A stretch of 64,000 bases of DNA from contig NZ_JACOFR010000017.1 in NCBI RefSeq assembly GCF_019455385.1, positions 100,247 to 164,246 of the forward strand, in the 5' to 3' direction. Position 1 is the stretch's first letter; the number at the start of each line of letters is the position of its first letter. Shown here piece by piece: positions 55,664-64,000 of the stretch. A program made the translations under genes and the position numbers. The notes under the pieces were generated by a model. The model was not told where the DNA came from. It made no database searches and worked only from the letters and a program-made list of their open reading frames with translations. The stretch comes from Bradyrhizobium sp. BR 10289. Its GTDB lineage: Bacteria > Pseudomonadota > Alphaproteobacteria > Rhizobiales > Xanthobacteraceae.

Positions 55664-56905
55664 ATGACTGAAATTCGTGTGCCGACGCTCGGCGAATCCG
55701 TCACCGAGGCCACCATCGGCCGCTGGTTCAAGAAGGCCGGCGATGCCGTCGCCGTCGACGAGCCCTTGGTGGAGCTCGAGACCGACAAGGTGACCATCGA
55801 GGTCCCGGCGCCCTCCGCCGGCACGCTGAGCGAGATCATCGCCGCCGATGGTGCGACCGTCGCGGTCGGCGCGCTGCTCGGCCAGATCACCGACGGTGCC
55901 GGCGCTGCCAAGCCCGCCGCCGCCCCCGCCAAGCCCGCTGCTGCTCCGGCGCCCGCGGCTGCTGCTCCCGCGCCGGCCCCGGCCGCGAAGGCGCCACCGG
56001 CCGATGCGCCGCTCGCCCCGTCCGTGCGCAAGATCTCGGCCGAGAGTGGCATCGACGCCTCGACCGTTCCGGGCTCCGGCAAGGACGGCCGCGTCACCAA
56101 GGGCGACATGCTGGCTGCGATCGAGCGTGCGGCTTCGGCGCCGACCCCGGTCAACCAGCCCGCCGCCGCCGTGCAGGTGCGCGCGCCGTCGCCGGCCGAT
56201 GACGCCGCCCGCGAAGAGCGCGTCAAGATGACCCGCCTGCGCCAGACCATCGCGCGCCGCCTCAAGGACGTGCAGAACACCGCCGCCATGCTCACGACCT
56301 TCAACGAGGTCGACATGACCAACGTGATGGCGCTGCGCGCCCACTACAAGGATGCGTTCGAGAAGAAGCACGGCTCCAAGCTCGGCTTCATGGGCTTCTT
56401 CACCAAGGCCGTCGTGCAGGCGCTGAAGGACATTCCGGCCGTCAACGCCGAGATCGACGGCACCGACCTGATCTACAAGAACTACTACCACATCGGCGTT
56501 GCCGTCGGCACCGACAAGGGCCTCGTCGTGCCTGTTGTCCGCGACTGCGACCACAAGTCGATCGCCGACATCGAGAAGGGCATCGCCGACTTCGGCCGGC
56601 GCGCCCGTGACGGCCAGCTCAAGATCGACGAGATGCAGGGCGGCACCTTCACCATCACCAATGGCGGCATCTACGGCTCGCTGATGTCGACCCCGATCCT
56701 GAACGCGCCGCAGTCCGGCATTTTGGGCATGCACAAGATCCAGGAGCGGCCGATGGTCGTCGGCGGCAAAATCGAGGTCCGCCCGATGATGTATCTGGCG
56801 CTGTCCTACGATCACCGCGTCATCGACGGCAAGGAAGCCGTCACCTTCCTGGTGCGCGTCAAGGAGAGCCTGGAAGATCCGGCGCGCCTGGTGCTCGATC
56901 TCTGA
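55664..56905 (+). CDS. odhB: 2-oxoglutarate dehydrogenase E2, dihydrolipoyl succinyltransferase
   Basis: E2 core of the complex, 413 residues. The single lipoyl domain has lipoylated K42 in ETDKVTIEV. A Pro/Ala linker spans about 78-115, and a peripheral subunit-binding domain follows (PSVRKISAESGIDAS, then GSGKDGRVTKGDML). The catalytic domain carries H384 and D388 in SYDHRVIDG. It is flanked by sucA and, on the other side, an SDR gene before lpdA. Confidence 0.97.
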   Translation: MTEIRVPTLGESVTEATIGRWFKKAGDAVAVDEPLVELETDKVTIEVPAPSAGTLSEIIAADGATVAVGALLGQITDGAGAAKPAAAPAKPAAAPAPAAAAPAPAPAAKAPPADAPLAPSVRKISAESGIDASTVPGSGKDGRVTKGDMLAAIERAASAPTPVNQPAAAVQVRAPSPADDAAREERVKMTRLRQTIARRLKDVQNTAAMLTTFNEVDMTNVMALRAHYKDAFEKKHGSKLGFMGFFTKAVVQALKDIPAVNAEIDGTDLIYKNYYHIGVAVGTDKGLVVPVVRDCDHKSIADIEKGIADFGRRARDGQLKIDEMQGGTFTITNGGIYGSLMSTPILNAPQSGILGMHKIQERPMVVGGKIEVRPMMYLALSYDHRVIDGKEAVTFLVRVKESLEDPARLVLDL

Positions 56906-56972
56906 TCCCCAATGCTTTGAAAACGCCGTTGCCTGCATGGGCGACGGCGTTTGTCGAATGATGGAGGCGGAT

Positions 56973-57722
56973 GTGACCGATAAAGTCGTTGTCATCACCG
57001 GCGGCAGCCGCGGCATCGGGCGGGCGACCGCGCTTGCGGCGGCCGCGCGCGGCTATCGCGTCGTCGTCGGTTACGCCAGCAACAAGAAGGCCGCCGACGA
57101 GGTGGTCAGCCAGATCGAGGCCAGCAACGGCAAGGCCATCGCGGTGAAATGCGATGTCGCGGAGGAGCGCGACATCATCGACCTCTTCAAGGAGGCCGAC
57201 AAGTTCGGCACGCTTGGCGCGCTCGTCAACAATGGCGGCATCGTCGGCACCAGCGGCGTGCGCGTCGACGAGATGTCGGCCGAGCGCATCCAGCGCGTGC
57301 TGGCCGTGAATGTCACCGGCTCGATCCTTTGCGCGCGCGAGGCAGTCAAGCGGATGTCGACCAGGCACGGCGGCCAGGGCGGTGTCATCGTCAACCTGTC
57401 GTCGGTCGCGGCCAAGCTCGGCGCGCCCAACACTTATGTCGATTATGCCGCGTCCAAGGGCGCGATCGACTCCTTCACCACCGGCCTCGGCTATGAGGTC
57501 GCCGGTGAAGGCATTCGCGTCGCGGGTATTCGCCCCGGCCTGATCGATACGGAAATTCACGCCTCGGGCGGCGAGCCCGACCGGCACCATCGTCTCGCCC
57601 ATATGGTGCCGATGAAGCGCGTCGGCACCGCCGACGAGATCGCCAACGCCATCATCTGGTTGATGTCGGACGAGGCGTCCTACATCACCGCAGCAACACT
57701 CGATGTGTCCGGCGGACGCTGA
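56973..57722 (+). CDS. SDR-family oxidoreductase
   Basis: A 249-residue short-chain dehydrogenase. The cofactor loop is VVVITGGSRGIGRATA, then NNGGIVG (the usual NNAG has Gly), the catalytic Ser in VNLSSVAAKLG, and Y-x3-K in YVDYAASKGA. The GTG at 56973 is preferred, since GGAGG lies five bases upstream and the N-terminus then has the usual SDR spacing; ATG 56958 and 56961 are in frame. It lies between odhB and lpdA, an interposed gene whose substrate is unknown. Confidence 0.88.
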   Translation: MTDKVVVITGGSRGIGRATALAAAARGYRVVVGYASNKKAADEVVSQIEASNGKAIAVKCDVAEERDIIDLFKEADKFGTLGALVNNGGIVGTSGVRVDEMSAERIQRVLAVNVTGSILCAREAVKRMSTRHGGQGGVIVNLSSVAAKLGAPNTYVDYAASKGAIDSFTTGLGYEVAGEGIRVAGIRPGLIDTEIHASGGEPDRHHRLAHMVPMKRVGTADEIANAIIWLMSDEASYITAATLDVSGGR

Positions 57723-57779
57723 CGCGCCGCGCGGACGCTGACACATCCACACAACGCTAAACTCACGGGACTTTCTCTC

Positions 57780-59180
57780 ATGGCTACCTACGATCTCGTC
57801 GTCATCGGCACCGGACCTGGCGGTTATGTCTGCGCGGTGCGCGCCAGCCAGCTCGGCATGAAAGTCGCCGTGGTCGAGAAGAACGCCACCCTCGGCGGCA
57901 CCTGCCTCAATGTCGGCTGCATGCCGTCCAAGGCGCTGCTGCACGCCTCCGAAATGTTCGAGGAGGCCGGACATTCCTTCGCCAAGATGGGCGTCAAGGT
58001 CTCCGCGCCCACCCTCGATCTGCCCTCGATGATGAACTTCAAGCAGCAGGGCATCGACGGCAACGTCAAGGGCGTCGAGTTCCTGATGAAGAAGAACAAG
58101 GTCGACGTGCTCAAGGGCACCGGCAAGATCCTCGGGTCCGGCAAGGTCGAAGTCTCCGCCGACGGCAAGTCGCAGGTGATCGAAACCAAGAACATCGTCA
58201 TCGCGACCGGCTCGGACATCGCGCGCCTCAAGGGCATCGAGATCGACGAGAAGCGTATCGTCTCGTCCACCGGCGCGCTGGCGCTGGACAAGGTCCCCGG
58301 CAAGCTCCTGATCGTCGGTGCCGGCGTGATCGGCCTCGAGCTCGGCTCGGTCTGGAAGCGCCTCGGCGCCGAAGTCGTCGTCGTCGAATTCCTGGATCGC
58401 ATCCTGCCCGGCATGGACGGCGAGATCGCCAAGCAATTCCAGCGCATCCTCGAGAAGCAGGGTTTTGCGTTCAAGCTCGGCGCCAAGGTTACCGGCATTG
58501 ATACGTCGGGCAAGACGCTGAAGGCGACGGTCGAGCCCGCTGCTGGCGGCACGGCCGAGACGTTAGAGGCCGACGTCGTGCTCGTCGCCATCGGCCGCGT
58601 GCCCTACACCGATGGGCTCGGGTTGAAGGAGGCCGGCGTCGCGCTCGATCCGCGCGGCCGCGTGCAGATCGATCCGCACTTCGCCACCAGCCTCAAGGGT
58701 GTCTATGCGATTGGCGACGTCGTCGCAGGCCCGATGCTCGCGCACAAGGCCGAGGACGAGGGCGTGGCTGTCGCGGAGATCATCGCAGGCCAGGCCGGCC
58801 ACGTGAACTACGATGTGATCCCGGGCGTCGTGTATACCACGCCGGAAGTGTCCTCCGTCGGCAAGACCGAGGAAGAGCTGAAGCAGGCCGGCGTCGCCTA
58901 CACCGTCGGGAAATTTCCCTTTACCGCCAACGGCCGCTCCAAGGTCAACCAAACGACTGATGGGTTCGTGAAGATTCTCGCAGATGCGAAGACCGATCGC
59001 GTGCTCGGCGTGCACATCATCGGCATCGAGGCCGGCGAAATGATCCATGAAGCCTGCGTTCTCATGGAATTCGGCGGAAGTGCGGAAGATCTCGCGCGCA
59101 CCTGCCACGCCCATCCGACCCGGTCCGAGGCCGTCAAGGAAGCCGCGCTTGCGGTCGGCAAGCGGGCCATCCATATGTAG
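57780..59180 (+). CDS. lpdA: Dihydrolipoyl dehydrogenase (E3)
   Basis: FAD disulfide oxidoreductase that reoxidises the lipoyl groups of E2. It has 466 residues. The FAD motif is VVIGTGPGGYVCAVRASQLG, the redox-active pair C42 and C47 lies in GGTCLNVGCMPSKALL (the usual Ile before Pro-Ser-Lys is Met), the NAD domain has LLIVGAGVIGLELGSVWKRLG, and the C-terminal catalytic HAHPTRSEA is present. It closes the 2-oxoglutarate dehydrogenase gene set. Confidence 0.97.
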   Translation: MATYDLVVIGTGPGGYVCAVRASQLGMKVAVVEKNATLGGTCLNVGCMPSKALLHASEMFEEAGHSFAKMGVKVSAPTLDLPSMMNFKQQGIDGNVKGVEFLMKKNKVDVLKGTGKILGSGKVEVSADGKSQVIETKNIVIATGSDIARLKGIEIDEKRIVSSTGALALDKVPGKLLIVGAGVIGLELGSVWKRLGAEVVVVEFLDRILPGMDGEIAKQFQRILEKQGFAFKLGAKVTGIDTSGKTLKATVEPAAGGTAETLEADVVLVAIGRVPYTDGLGLKEAGVALDPRGRVQIDPHFATSLKGVYAIGDVVAGPMLAHKAEDEGVAVAEIIAGQAGHVNYDVIPGVVYTTPEVSSVGKTEEELKQAGVAYTVGKFPFTANGRSKVNQTTDGFVKILADAKTDRVLGVHIIGIEAGEMIHEACVLMEFGGSAEDLARTCHAHPTRSEAVKEAALAVGKRAIHM

Positions 59181-59213
59181 TCTCGGCCCGAGACGAATCG
59201 GGCGGGACAACAC

Positions 59214-59744
59214 ATGCTGCGCCGCCTACTTCAACCGGTCTGGGTCCTGCTGGCGATCATCTTCCTGATCGAAGCCTGGCTGTGGGACCATCTCGAACCG
59301 ATCGTCGCGCGGGTTGTCGCAGCCATCCCGCTCGCACGTTTCAAGCAATGGCTGACGGAGCGCGTCGACGCGCTGCCGCCGGCGATGACGCTGATCGTGT
59401 TCGTGGTGCCGATCATCCCGCTGTTTCCGCTCAAGCTGATCGGCCTCTATCTGCTCACGCATGAATACTGGCTGACCGGCGTCTCCACGTTCCTGTTCGC
59501 AAAGCTGCTCGGCGTCGGCGTCACCGCCTTCGTCTTCGACGTGACGCGCGACAAGCTGATGGAGATGGGCTGGTTCGAGCGGCTCTACGCCCTCGTGATG
59601 CGGCTGCGTGCAAAAGCCGCGGAGCTGGTCGATCCCATCAAGCGCCGCATCCGCGAGCTCATCGCCGGCAACGGCGAAGGCTGGTCGTCACGCACGCTGC
59701 GTCTGATCCAGCGCTTCAGGAAGAGCGTGCACGAAGCGCGGTGA
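59214..59744 (+). CDS. Hypothetical membrane protein after lpdA
   Basis: A 176-residue protein with at least two to three TM segments (VWVLLAIIFLIEAWLW, LIVFVVPIIPLFPLKLIGLY and the STFLFAKLLGVGVTAFVF region). A basic C-terminal tail (IRELIAGNGEGWSSRTLRLI) is likely cytoplasmic. No function was recognised. It starts 33 bases after lpdA, so it is probably on the same transcript. It is followed by a palindromic repeat. Confidence 0.78.
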   Translation: MLRRLLQPVWVLLAIIFLIEAWLWDHLEPIVARVVAAIPLARFKQWLTERVDALPPAMTLIVFVVPIIPLFPLKLIGLYLLTHEYWLTGVSTFLFAKLLGVGVTAFVFDVTRDKLMEMGWFERLYALVMRLRAKAAELVDPIKRRIRELIAGNGEGWSSRTLRLIQRFRKSVHEAR

Positions 59745-59762
59745 ACGCTGCCACCATGTCTT

Positions 59763-59911
59763 TCCCGTCACCCTGAGGTGGCCGCTTCTTCAGCGGCCCT
59801 CGAAGGGCGACGGCCCGGCTGTCTCCGCGTGACGGCAGATCGGCCGTTCATCCTTCGAGGCTCCGCGCGCGATGCTCCGCCTCGCGCGCCTCGCACCTCA
59901 GGATGACGGGA
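59763..59911. repeat. Nested palindrome after the lpdA-linked gene
   Basis: Outer arms TCCCGTCACCCTGAGGTG / CACCTCAGGATGACGGGA differ at one position. Inner arms are CCTCGAAGG-like / CCTTCGAGG with GGCC ends. It has the nested plan of family D but a different sequence, so it is best treated as a separate subfamily. Confidence 0.82.
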
Positions 59912-59938
59912 TAAAGAGCGCGGCGTTGTGAACGCCGA

Positions 59939-60529
59939 TTAATGCAAATGCACCAGATGCGGCCACCACAGGCCGAGCGCGGTCATGAGAAGGCCGGCGA
60001 GCGTCAGGATGCCGCTGACATAGGCCAGCGCGAACATGCCGGTGATGATGGTGGCCGAGGCCAGCACGATACCGATCTGGAAGGCGGCCGAGGCCAGCTC
60101 GAAATGATGATACTTCGCGGTCGCCTCGTCGCGCTCGTGCTCGGCATGCTTGGCCTTCTCGGCGAGCTGCTCGGTGCCTTCGCCGGTCTCGGGCTCGGAG
60201 CGATAGCGCGCCGCGGTCTTGGTCCAGTCGTCGACCTGCTTCTGCACGAGCGCCTTCTGCGCGTCGTCGGCGGTGCCGGCGAGCGTCAGCTTGCCCTGTT
60301 CGGACGCGGTCAGCACCACGGTGCGGCGGATGCTCTTGGCCTGAAAGAACGCCCAGAGATTGGCGGCCTCGACGTTCTTGCTGATCGATTCAGTCTGCGC
60401 GCCCTTGCCGAGCGTCTCGGAGATCGCCAGGAACAGCGCCAGCACCGCAATCAGCAGGGCGATCTTCTTGTTCGAGCCGGACGCGTGTTCGGCGTGCTCG
60501 GCATGCTCCATGCTTTCATGTGCGCTCAT
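59939..60529 (-). CDS. DUF4337 membrane protein
   Basis: A 196-residue protein. It has a His/Glu-rich start (ESMEHAEHAEHASGSNKK), then TM1 (IALLIAVLALFLAISETLG). The central part is helical and charged, with a coiled-coil-like KAKHAEHERDEATAKYHHFE, and two C-terminal TM helices follow (IGIVLASATIITGMFALAYV, ILTLAGLLMTALGLWW). This is the DUF4337 architecture; function is unknown. ATG 60529 has GGAGGGG upstream. The open frame continues further upstream but those residues are shadow of xerC. Confidence 0.85.
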   Translation of the reverse strand: MSAHESMEHAEHAEHASGSNKKIALLIAVLALFLAISETLGKGAQTESISKNVEAANLWAFFQAKSIRRTVVLTASEQGKLTLAGTADDAQKALVQKQVDDWTKTAARYRSEPETGEGTEQLAEKAKHAEHERDEATAKYHHFELASAAFQIGIVLASATIITGMFALAYVSGILTLAGLLMTALGLWWPHLVHLH

Positions 60530-60639
60530 GATTCCCCTCCGGTTCGGTTCCGCAACGATTGACCGAACCGCTGCTGCCGCGCAAGAGGCATGCACGGCAT
60601 GACAGCTTGATGTCAGGATTGGGCCCCGCTTGCGGCTCG

Positions 60640-61605
60640 TCAGCGCCTTGGATGCGCGCTCGCATAGACTTCCAGCAGCCGCTCGGAATCGATGCCGGTA
60701 TAGATCTGCGTGGTCGAGAGCGAGGAATGGCCGAGCAATTCCTGGATCGCGCGCAAGTCCCCGCCGCGTGAAAGCAGATGCGTGGCAAAGGAATGCCTGA
60801 GCGCATGCGGCGTGGCACTGTCGGGTAGCCCAAGCGCGCCGCGCAACCGCTCCATCGCGAGCTGGATGATGCGCGGGCTCAAGGGGCCGCCGCGCGCGCC
60901 GACGAAGATCGGACCCTCCGCCGGCAGCGGATAGGGGCACATCGACACGTAGTCCTGAACGAGCTGGAGCACGTTCTGCAGCACCGGCACCATGCGGGTC
61001 TTGTTGCCTTTGCCGGTCACCACCAGCACGTCGCCTTCGCCGGGCCGCGGCACCTCGCGGCGCTTCAATCCCAGCGCTTCGGAGATGCGCAGGCCCGAGC
61101 CATAGAGCAGCGCCATCACCGCGGCGTCGCGCGCGAGCACCCAGCTCTCTCGCTCTTCGCCGGCGCGCTCGTCGGCATCGGCCAGACGCTTTGCCGAGGC
61201 CATCGGCAGCGGCTTCGGCAGGCTCTTCGCCACCTTTGGCGCGCGAATGGCGGACAAGGCCCCGACCTTGCCCTTGCCCTCGCGTTCGAGGAAGCGGCCG
61301 AATGAGCGCAGGCCCGCCAGCGCGCGCATCAGGGAGCGGCCGGCAATGTCGTCGGCGCGGCGCATCGCCATGAAGGCGCGCACGTCGGTGGCCTCTAACG
61401 CGGAGAACCGTGCCAGCGTCACGCGCTCGCCCCAATGGGCGCAGAGGAAATCCAGGCACTGCCTGAGGTCGCGGGCATAGGCTTCCAGCGTCTTCGGCGA
61501 CAGCCGCCGCTCGGCGCCGAGATGCGAAAGCCAGCGCGTCATCTCCTGCGCGATCGAGGGATCGGCGCTGGCGAGCTCGATTTGTGGAACGGCCGCTTTG
61601 CTCAT
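60640..61605 (-). CDS. xerC: Tyrosine recombinase XerC
   Basis: Resolves chromosome dimers at dif with XerD. It has 321 residues: an N-terminal SAM-like core-binding domain (residues about 15-105) and a catalytic domain with R173 in GSGLRISEALGL, K199/K202 in GKGNKTR, H267-x2-R270 in HALRHSFATH, H293 and the nucleophile Y302 in TTQIYTGID. Its position back to back with priA is the usual alphaproteobacterial place for xerC, which supports C rather than D. Divergent from priA, with about 110 bases between starts. Confidence 0.92.
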   Translation of the reverse strand: MSKAAVPQIELASADPSIAQEMTRWLSHLGAERRLSPKTLEAYARDLRQCLDFLCAHWGERVTLARFSALEATDVRAFMAMRRADDIAGRSLMRALAGLRSFGRFLEREGKGKVGALSAIRAPKVAKSLPKPLPMASAKRLADADERAGEERESWVLARDAAVMALLYGSGLRISEALGLKRREVPRPGEGDVLVVTGKGNKTRMVPVLQNVLQLVQDYVSMCPYPLPAEGPIFVGARGGPLSPRIIQLAMERLRGALGLPDSATPHALRHSFATHLLSRGGDLRAIQELLGHSSLSTTQIYTGIDSERLLEVYASAHPRR

Positions 61606-61715
61606 GCGCTCTGGACGGAATGATTCCGCTCAGTATATCGCATCAGACCGGTTTACTGTTCGCTAAGGCGCCTTCGCGCGCTAGCCTGAACGCCCAAGGT
61701 TCCGATTCTCCCCTC

Positions 61716-63926
61716 ATGGATCATTCGTCGCGCAGCACGACCGCCCCCGCCAACGCGACCCGCATGGTCGACGTGCTGGTGCCGGTCGCGCTCGACCAGA
61801 CCTATTCCTACAAGGTGCCGCGCGGGATGGAGTTGAAGGCGGGCGATCTCGTCGGTGTGCCGCTCGGGCCCCGCGAGGTCCTCGCCGTGGTCTGGGGCGA
61901 AAACGCCAATCCCGATCCGCGCCTGCACAACCGTCTCAAGGAAGTCAGCGAGAAGCTCGACGTTGCCCCGCTGAAGCCGGACCTGCGCTCCGTCGTCGAC
62001 TGGGTCGCCAATTACACGCTGAGCCCGCGCGGCATGGTGCTGCGCATGTGCCTGCGGATGGGCGAGAATCTCGGCCCCGAGCGGGTCCGTCCCGGCGTGC
62101 GGCTGACAGGCGATCCTCCCAAACGGCTGACGCCGGCGCGGGCGCGCGTAATCGAGGTGTTGTCGGACCGGCTGCTGCACGGCAAGTCCGAGGCGGCGAA
62201 GGAAGCCGGCGTCTCCGCAGGGGTGATCGACGGCCTCGTCGACGAAGGCACGCTCACGGTCGAGCCGATGCCGCCGCCTCCGCCGCCGCCCGCGCCCGAT
62301 CCGGAATTCGGCCGGCCGGATTTTTCGCCGCTGCAGCGCGCCGGCGTCGATGCCATGCGCGCGCTCGCTGCCAACGGCACGTTTCACGTCGCGCTGCTCG
62401 ACGGCGTCACCGGCTCGGGCAAGACCGAGGTCTATTTCGAGGCCGTTGCGGAGACGATCCGTCGCGGCAGGCAATCGCTGATCCTGATGCCGGAGATCGC
62501 GCTCACCGGCCAGTTCCTCGATCGCTTCGCGCAACGCTTCGGCGTGCGGCCGATCGAATGGCATTCGGAGCTGACACCGCGCACCCGCGCGCGCAATTGG
62601 GCCGCGATCTCCGAGGGCACCGCGCCCGTCGTGGTCGGCGCGCGTTCGGCGCTGTTTCTCCCTTACGCCAATCTCGGCCTCATCGTCGTCGATGAAGAGC
62701 ACGACCAGGCCTACAAGCAGGACGAGGGCGTGCATTACCACGCCCGCGACATGGCGGTGGTGCGTGCGCATATCGCCAAGATTCCGATCGTGCTGGCCTC
62801 CGCAACGCCGTCGGTGGAGTCCGAAGTCAACGCGCGAAAGAACCGCTATCAGCGCATCGCGCTGCCCTCGCGCTTCGGCGGCCAGCACATGCCGCATATC
62901 GAAGCCATTGACCTGCGCCGCGAGCCGCCGGCGCGCGGCCGCTATATCTCGCCGCGGCTCGCAGGCGAGATCAGAAAGGCGATCGAGAAGCGCGAGCAGG
63001 CGCTGCTGTTCCTCAACCGCCGCGGCTATGCGCCGCTGACGCTATGCCGGGCCTGCGGCCACCGCTTCGCCTGCACCATCTGCGATGCCTGGCTGGTCGA
63101 TCATCGCTTTCGCCAGCGCCTCGTCTGCCACCATTGCGGCTTCTCGATGCCGCGCCCGCCGACTTGCCCGCATTGCGCAGCGGAGGAATCGCTGGTCGCC
63201 GTCGGCCCCGGCGTCGAGCGCTTGCAGGAGGAGGCCGCGGCGCTGTTCCCGGATGCGCGCACCATGGTGCTGTCGAGCGACCTCATCACCTCCATCGAGA
63301 CGATGCGCAGCGAGCTCAACGAGATCGCGGAGGGGCGCGTCGACGTCATCATCGGCACGCAGCTGGTGGCAAAAGGCCACAATTTTCCGCGACTCAATCT
63401 GGTCGGTGTGGTCGACGCGGATCTCGGCCTGTCCAATGGCGATCCGCGCGCGGCGGAACGTACCTGGCAATTGCTCAATCAGGTGATAGGCCGCGCCGGC
63501 CGCGAGCAGGGCCGCGGCGTCGGCTATCTCCAGACCCACCAGCCCGATCACCCCGTGATGAAGGCGCTGATCGCCTGCGACCGCGAGGCTTTTTACGACA
63601 GCGAGATCGACCTGCGTGAACGCACGCTCTATCCGCCATTCGGCCGCCTCGCGAGCCTGATCATTTCCGCCGGCGATCGTCCGAGCGCAGAGGGCCTCGG
63701 CCGCCAGCTCGTGGCACGCGCCCCGCGCGACGAGCGCGTCGTGGTGCTCGGCCCCGCCGAAGCCCCGCTCGCCGTCATCAAGGGCCGCTACCGCTTCCGC
63801 ATCCTGGTGAAATCGGCGCGCGGTTTTGACCTCTCGGATTACTTACGCAACTGGCTCGCGGTGTGCCCGAAGCCGAAAGGCAACCAGAAGCTCGAAGTCG
63901 ACGTCGATCCGCAGAGCTTTTTGTAG
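61716..63926 (+). CDS. priA: Primosomal replication protein N' (PriA helicase)
   Basis: Restarts stalled replication forks. It has 736 residues. The N-terminal DNA-binding domain (VPVALDQTYSYKVPRGMELK) is followed by the helicase Walker A GVTGSGKTE (K236), the DEEH box VDEEHDQAYKQ, the zinc-binding region with paired cysteines (CRACGHRFACTICDAW, CHHCGFSMPRPPTCPHC) and GTQLVAKGHNFP. A Pro-rich stretch (PPPPPPPAP) precedes the ATPase. ATG 61716 is used; earlier in-frame starts extend into the xerC promoter gap. The start has no strong ribosome-binding site, so it is moderately certain. Confidence 0.95.
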   Translation: MDHSSRSTTAPANATRMVDVLVPVALDQTYSYKVPRGMELKAGDLVGVPLGPREVLAVVWGENANPDPRLHNRLKEVSEKLDVAPLKPDLRSVVDWVANYTLSPRGMVLRMCLRMGENLGPERVRPGVRLTGDPPKRLTPARARVIEVLSDRLLHGKSEAAKEAGVSAGVIDGLVDEGTLTVEPMPPPPPPPAPDPEFGRPDFSPLQRAGVDAMRALAANGTFHVALLDGVTGSGKTEVYFEAVAETIRRGRQSLILMPEIALTGQFLDRFAQRFGVRPIEWHSELTPRTRARNWAAISEGTAPVVVGARSALFLPYANLGLIVVDEEHDQAYKQDEGVHYHARDMAVVRAHIAKIPIVLASATPSVESEVNARKNRYQRIALPSRFGGQHMPHIEAIDLRREPPARGRYISPRLAGEIRKAIEKREQALLFLNRRGYAPLTLCRACGHRFACTICDAWLVDHRFRQRLVCHHCGFSMPRPPTCPHCAAEESLVAVGPGVERLQEEAAALFPDARTMVLSSDLITSIETMRSELNEIAEGRVDVIIGTQLVAKGHNFPRLNLVGVVDADLGLSNGDPRAAERTWQLLNQVIGRAGREQGRGVGYLQTHQPDHPVMKALIACDREAFYDSEIDLRERTLYPPFGRLASLIISAGDRPSAEGLGRQLVARAPRDERVVVLGPAEAPLAVIKGRYRFRILVKSARGFDLSDYLRNWLAVCPKPKGNQKLEVDVDPQSFL

Positions 63927-63947
63927 GGCTGCACCGCTCTCTCCCCT

Positions 63948-64000
63948 CGTGCCCCGGACGCAGCGCAGCGCTTCTTCAGCGGTGCGCTGCAGAGCCGGGG
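63948..64000. repeat. Intergenic repeat, family B copy 4 (truncated by window end)
   Basis: Begins CGTGCCCCGGACGCAGCGCA and reaches GCTGCAGAGCCGGGG, where the window stops. It matches the left half of the copies at 9472, 24494 and 46994. Confidence 0.9.

Noticed and set aside
55628..58436. Two long minus-strand open frames opposite odhB, the SDR gene and lpdA
   Set aside because: The real genes on the plus strand carry all catalytic motifs; the antisense translations are low-complexity.
60530..61459. N-terminal extension of the DUF4337 reading frame
   Set aside because: It runs through the xerC coding region antisense-free in another frame; the GGAGGGG before ATG 60529 and the family start fix the true N-terminus.

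Overview
The window is a core-chromosome segment of a GC-rich alphaproteobacterium, most likely Bradyrhizobium or a close relative in the Nitrobacteraceae. The grounds are the codon use and protein sequences, the local order rpsP-rimM / trmD-rplS, dapF-mtaB-ftsY-yciB-ccm and mdh-sucCD-sucA-odhB-lpdA, several DUF families typical of Rhizobiales (DUF1223, DUF2336, DUF2794, DUF6455), and many short palindromic intergenic repeats. No phage, integron, transposase, CRISPR array, rRNA or tRNA gene was recognised.

Layout. 1-16 kb: the 3' end of leuB, a hexapeptide acyltransferase, asd, a papain-like peptidase fused to an alpha/beta hydrolase, a beta-carbonic anhydrase, a CitE-like lyase, a LysE exporter, a glycosyltransferase, leuD, a divergent PNPOx/HTH pair, a zincin, three small secreted Gly/Tyr/Pro-rich proteins, and leuC. 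16-22.4 kb: rplS, trmD, a divergent MFS/LysR pair splitting the usual cluster, then rimM, rpsP and ffh. 22.8-32.1 kb: an MBL-fold hydrolase, a small secreted protein bracketed by an 18-bp direct repeat, a SIMPL/GyrI-like pair, dapF-mtaB, a DUF2336 protein, an RluA-type pseudouridine synthase, ftsY and yciB. 32.3-35.5 kb: cytochrome c maturation genes ccmABCDG. 35.7-47 kb: acnA, DUF1223, DUF2794, a GNAT enzyme, a BI-1 protein, an FtsX-like ABC exporter with a divergent SGNH esterase, and thpR. 47-59.8 kb: zapE and the TCA gene run mdh-sucC-(DUF1579)-sucD-sucA-odhB-(SDR)-lpdA. 60-64 kb: a DUF4337 protein, then xerC and priA back to back.

Functional themes. Leucine biosynthesis (leuB, leuC, leuD) and aspartate-family synthesis (asd, dapF) are dispersed. 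SRP targeting has both ffh and its receptor ftsY. Respiration is represented by heme export and cytochrome c maturation plus most of the oxidative TCA cycle (acnA, mdh, sucCD, and the 2-oxoglutarate dehydrogenase complex E1/E2/E3).

Most unusual signals: (1) the two-domain peptidase/hydrolase; (2) a candidate structured small RNA with its own intrinsic terminator on the minus strand at 39545-39657, where no gene is visible; (3) the direct repeat bracketing a secreted-protein gene near 24 kb; (4) at least four families of intergenic palindromic repeats, one with a perfect 40-bp palindrome. These are leads from reading the sequence. No database search was possible.
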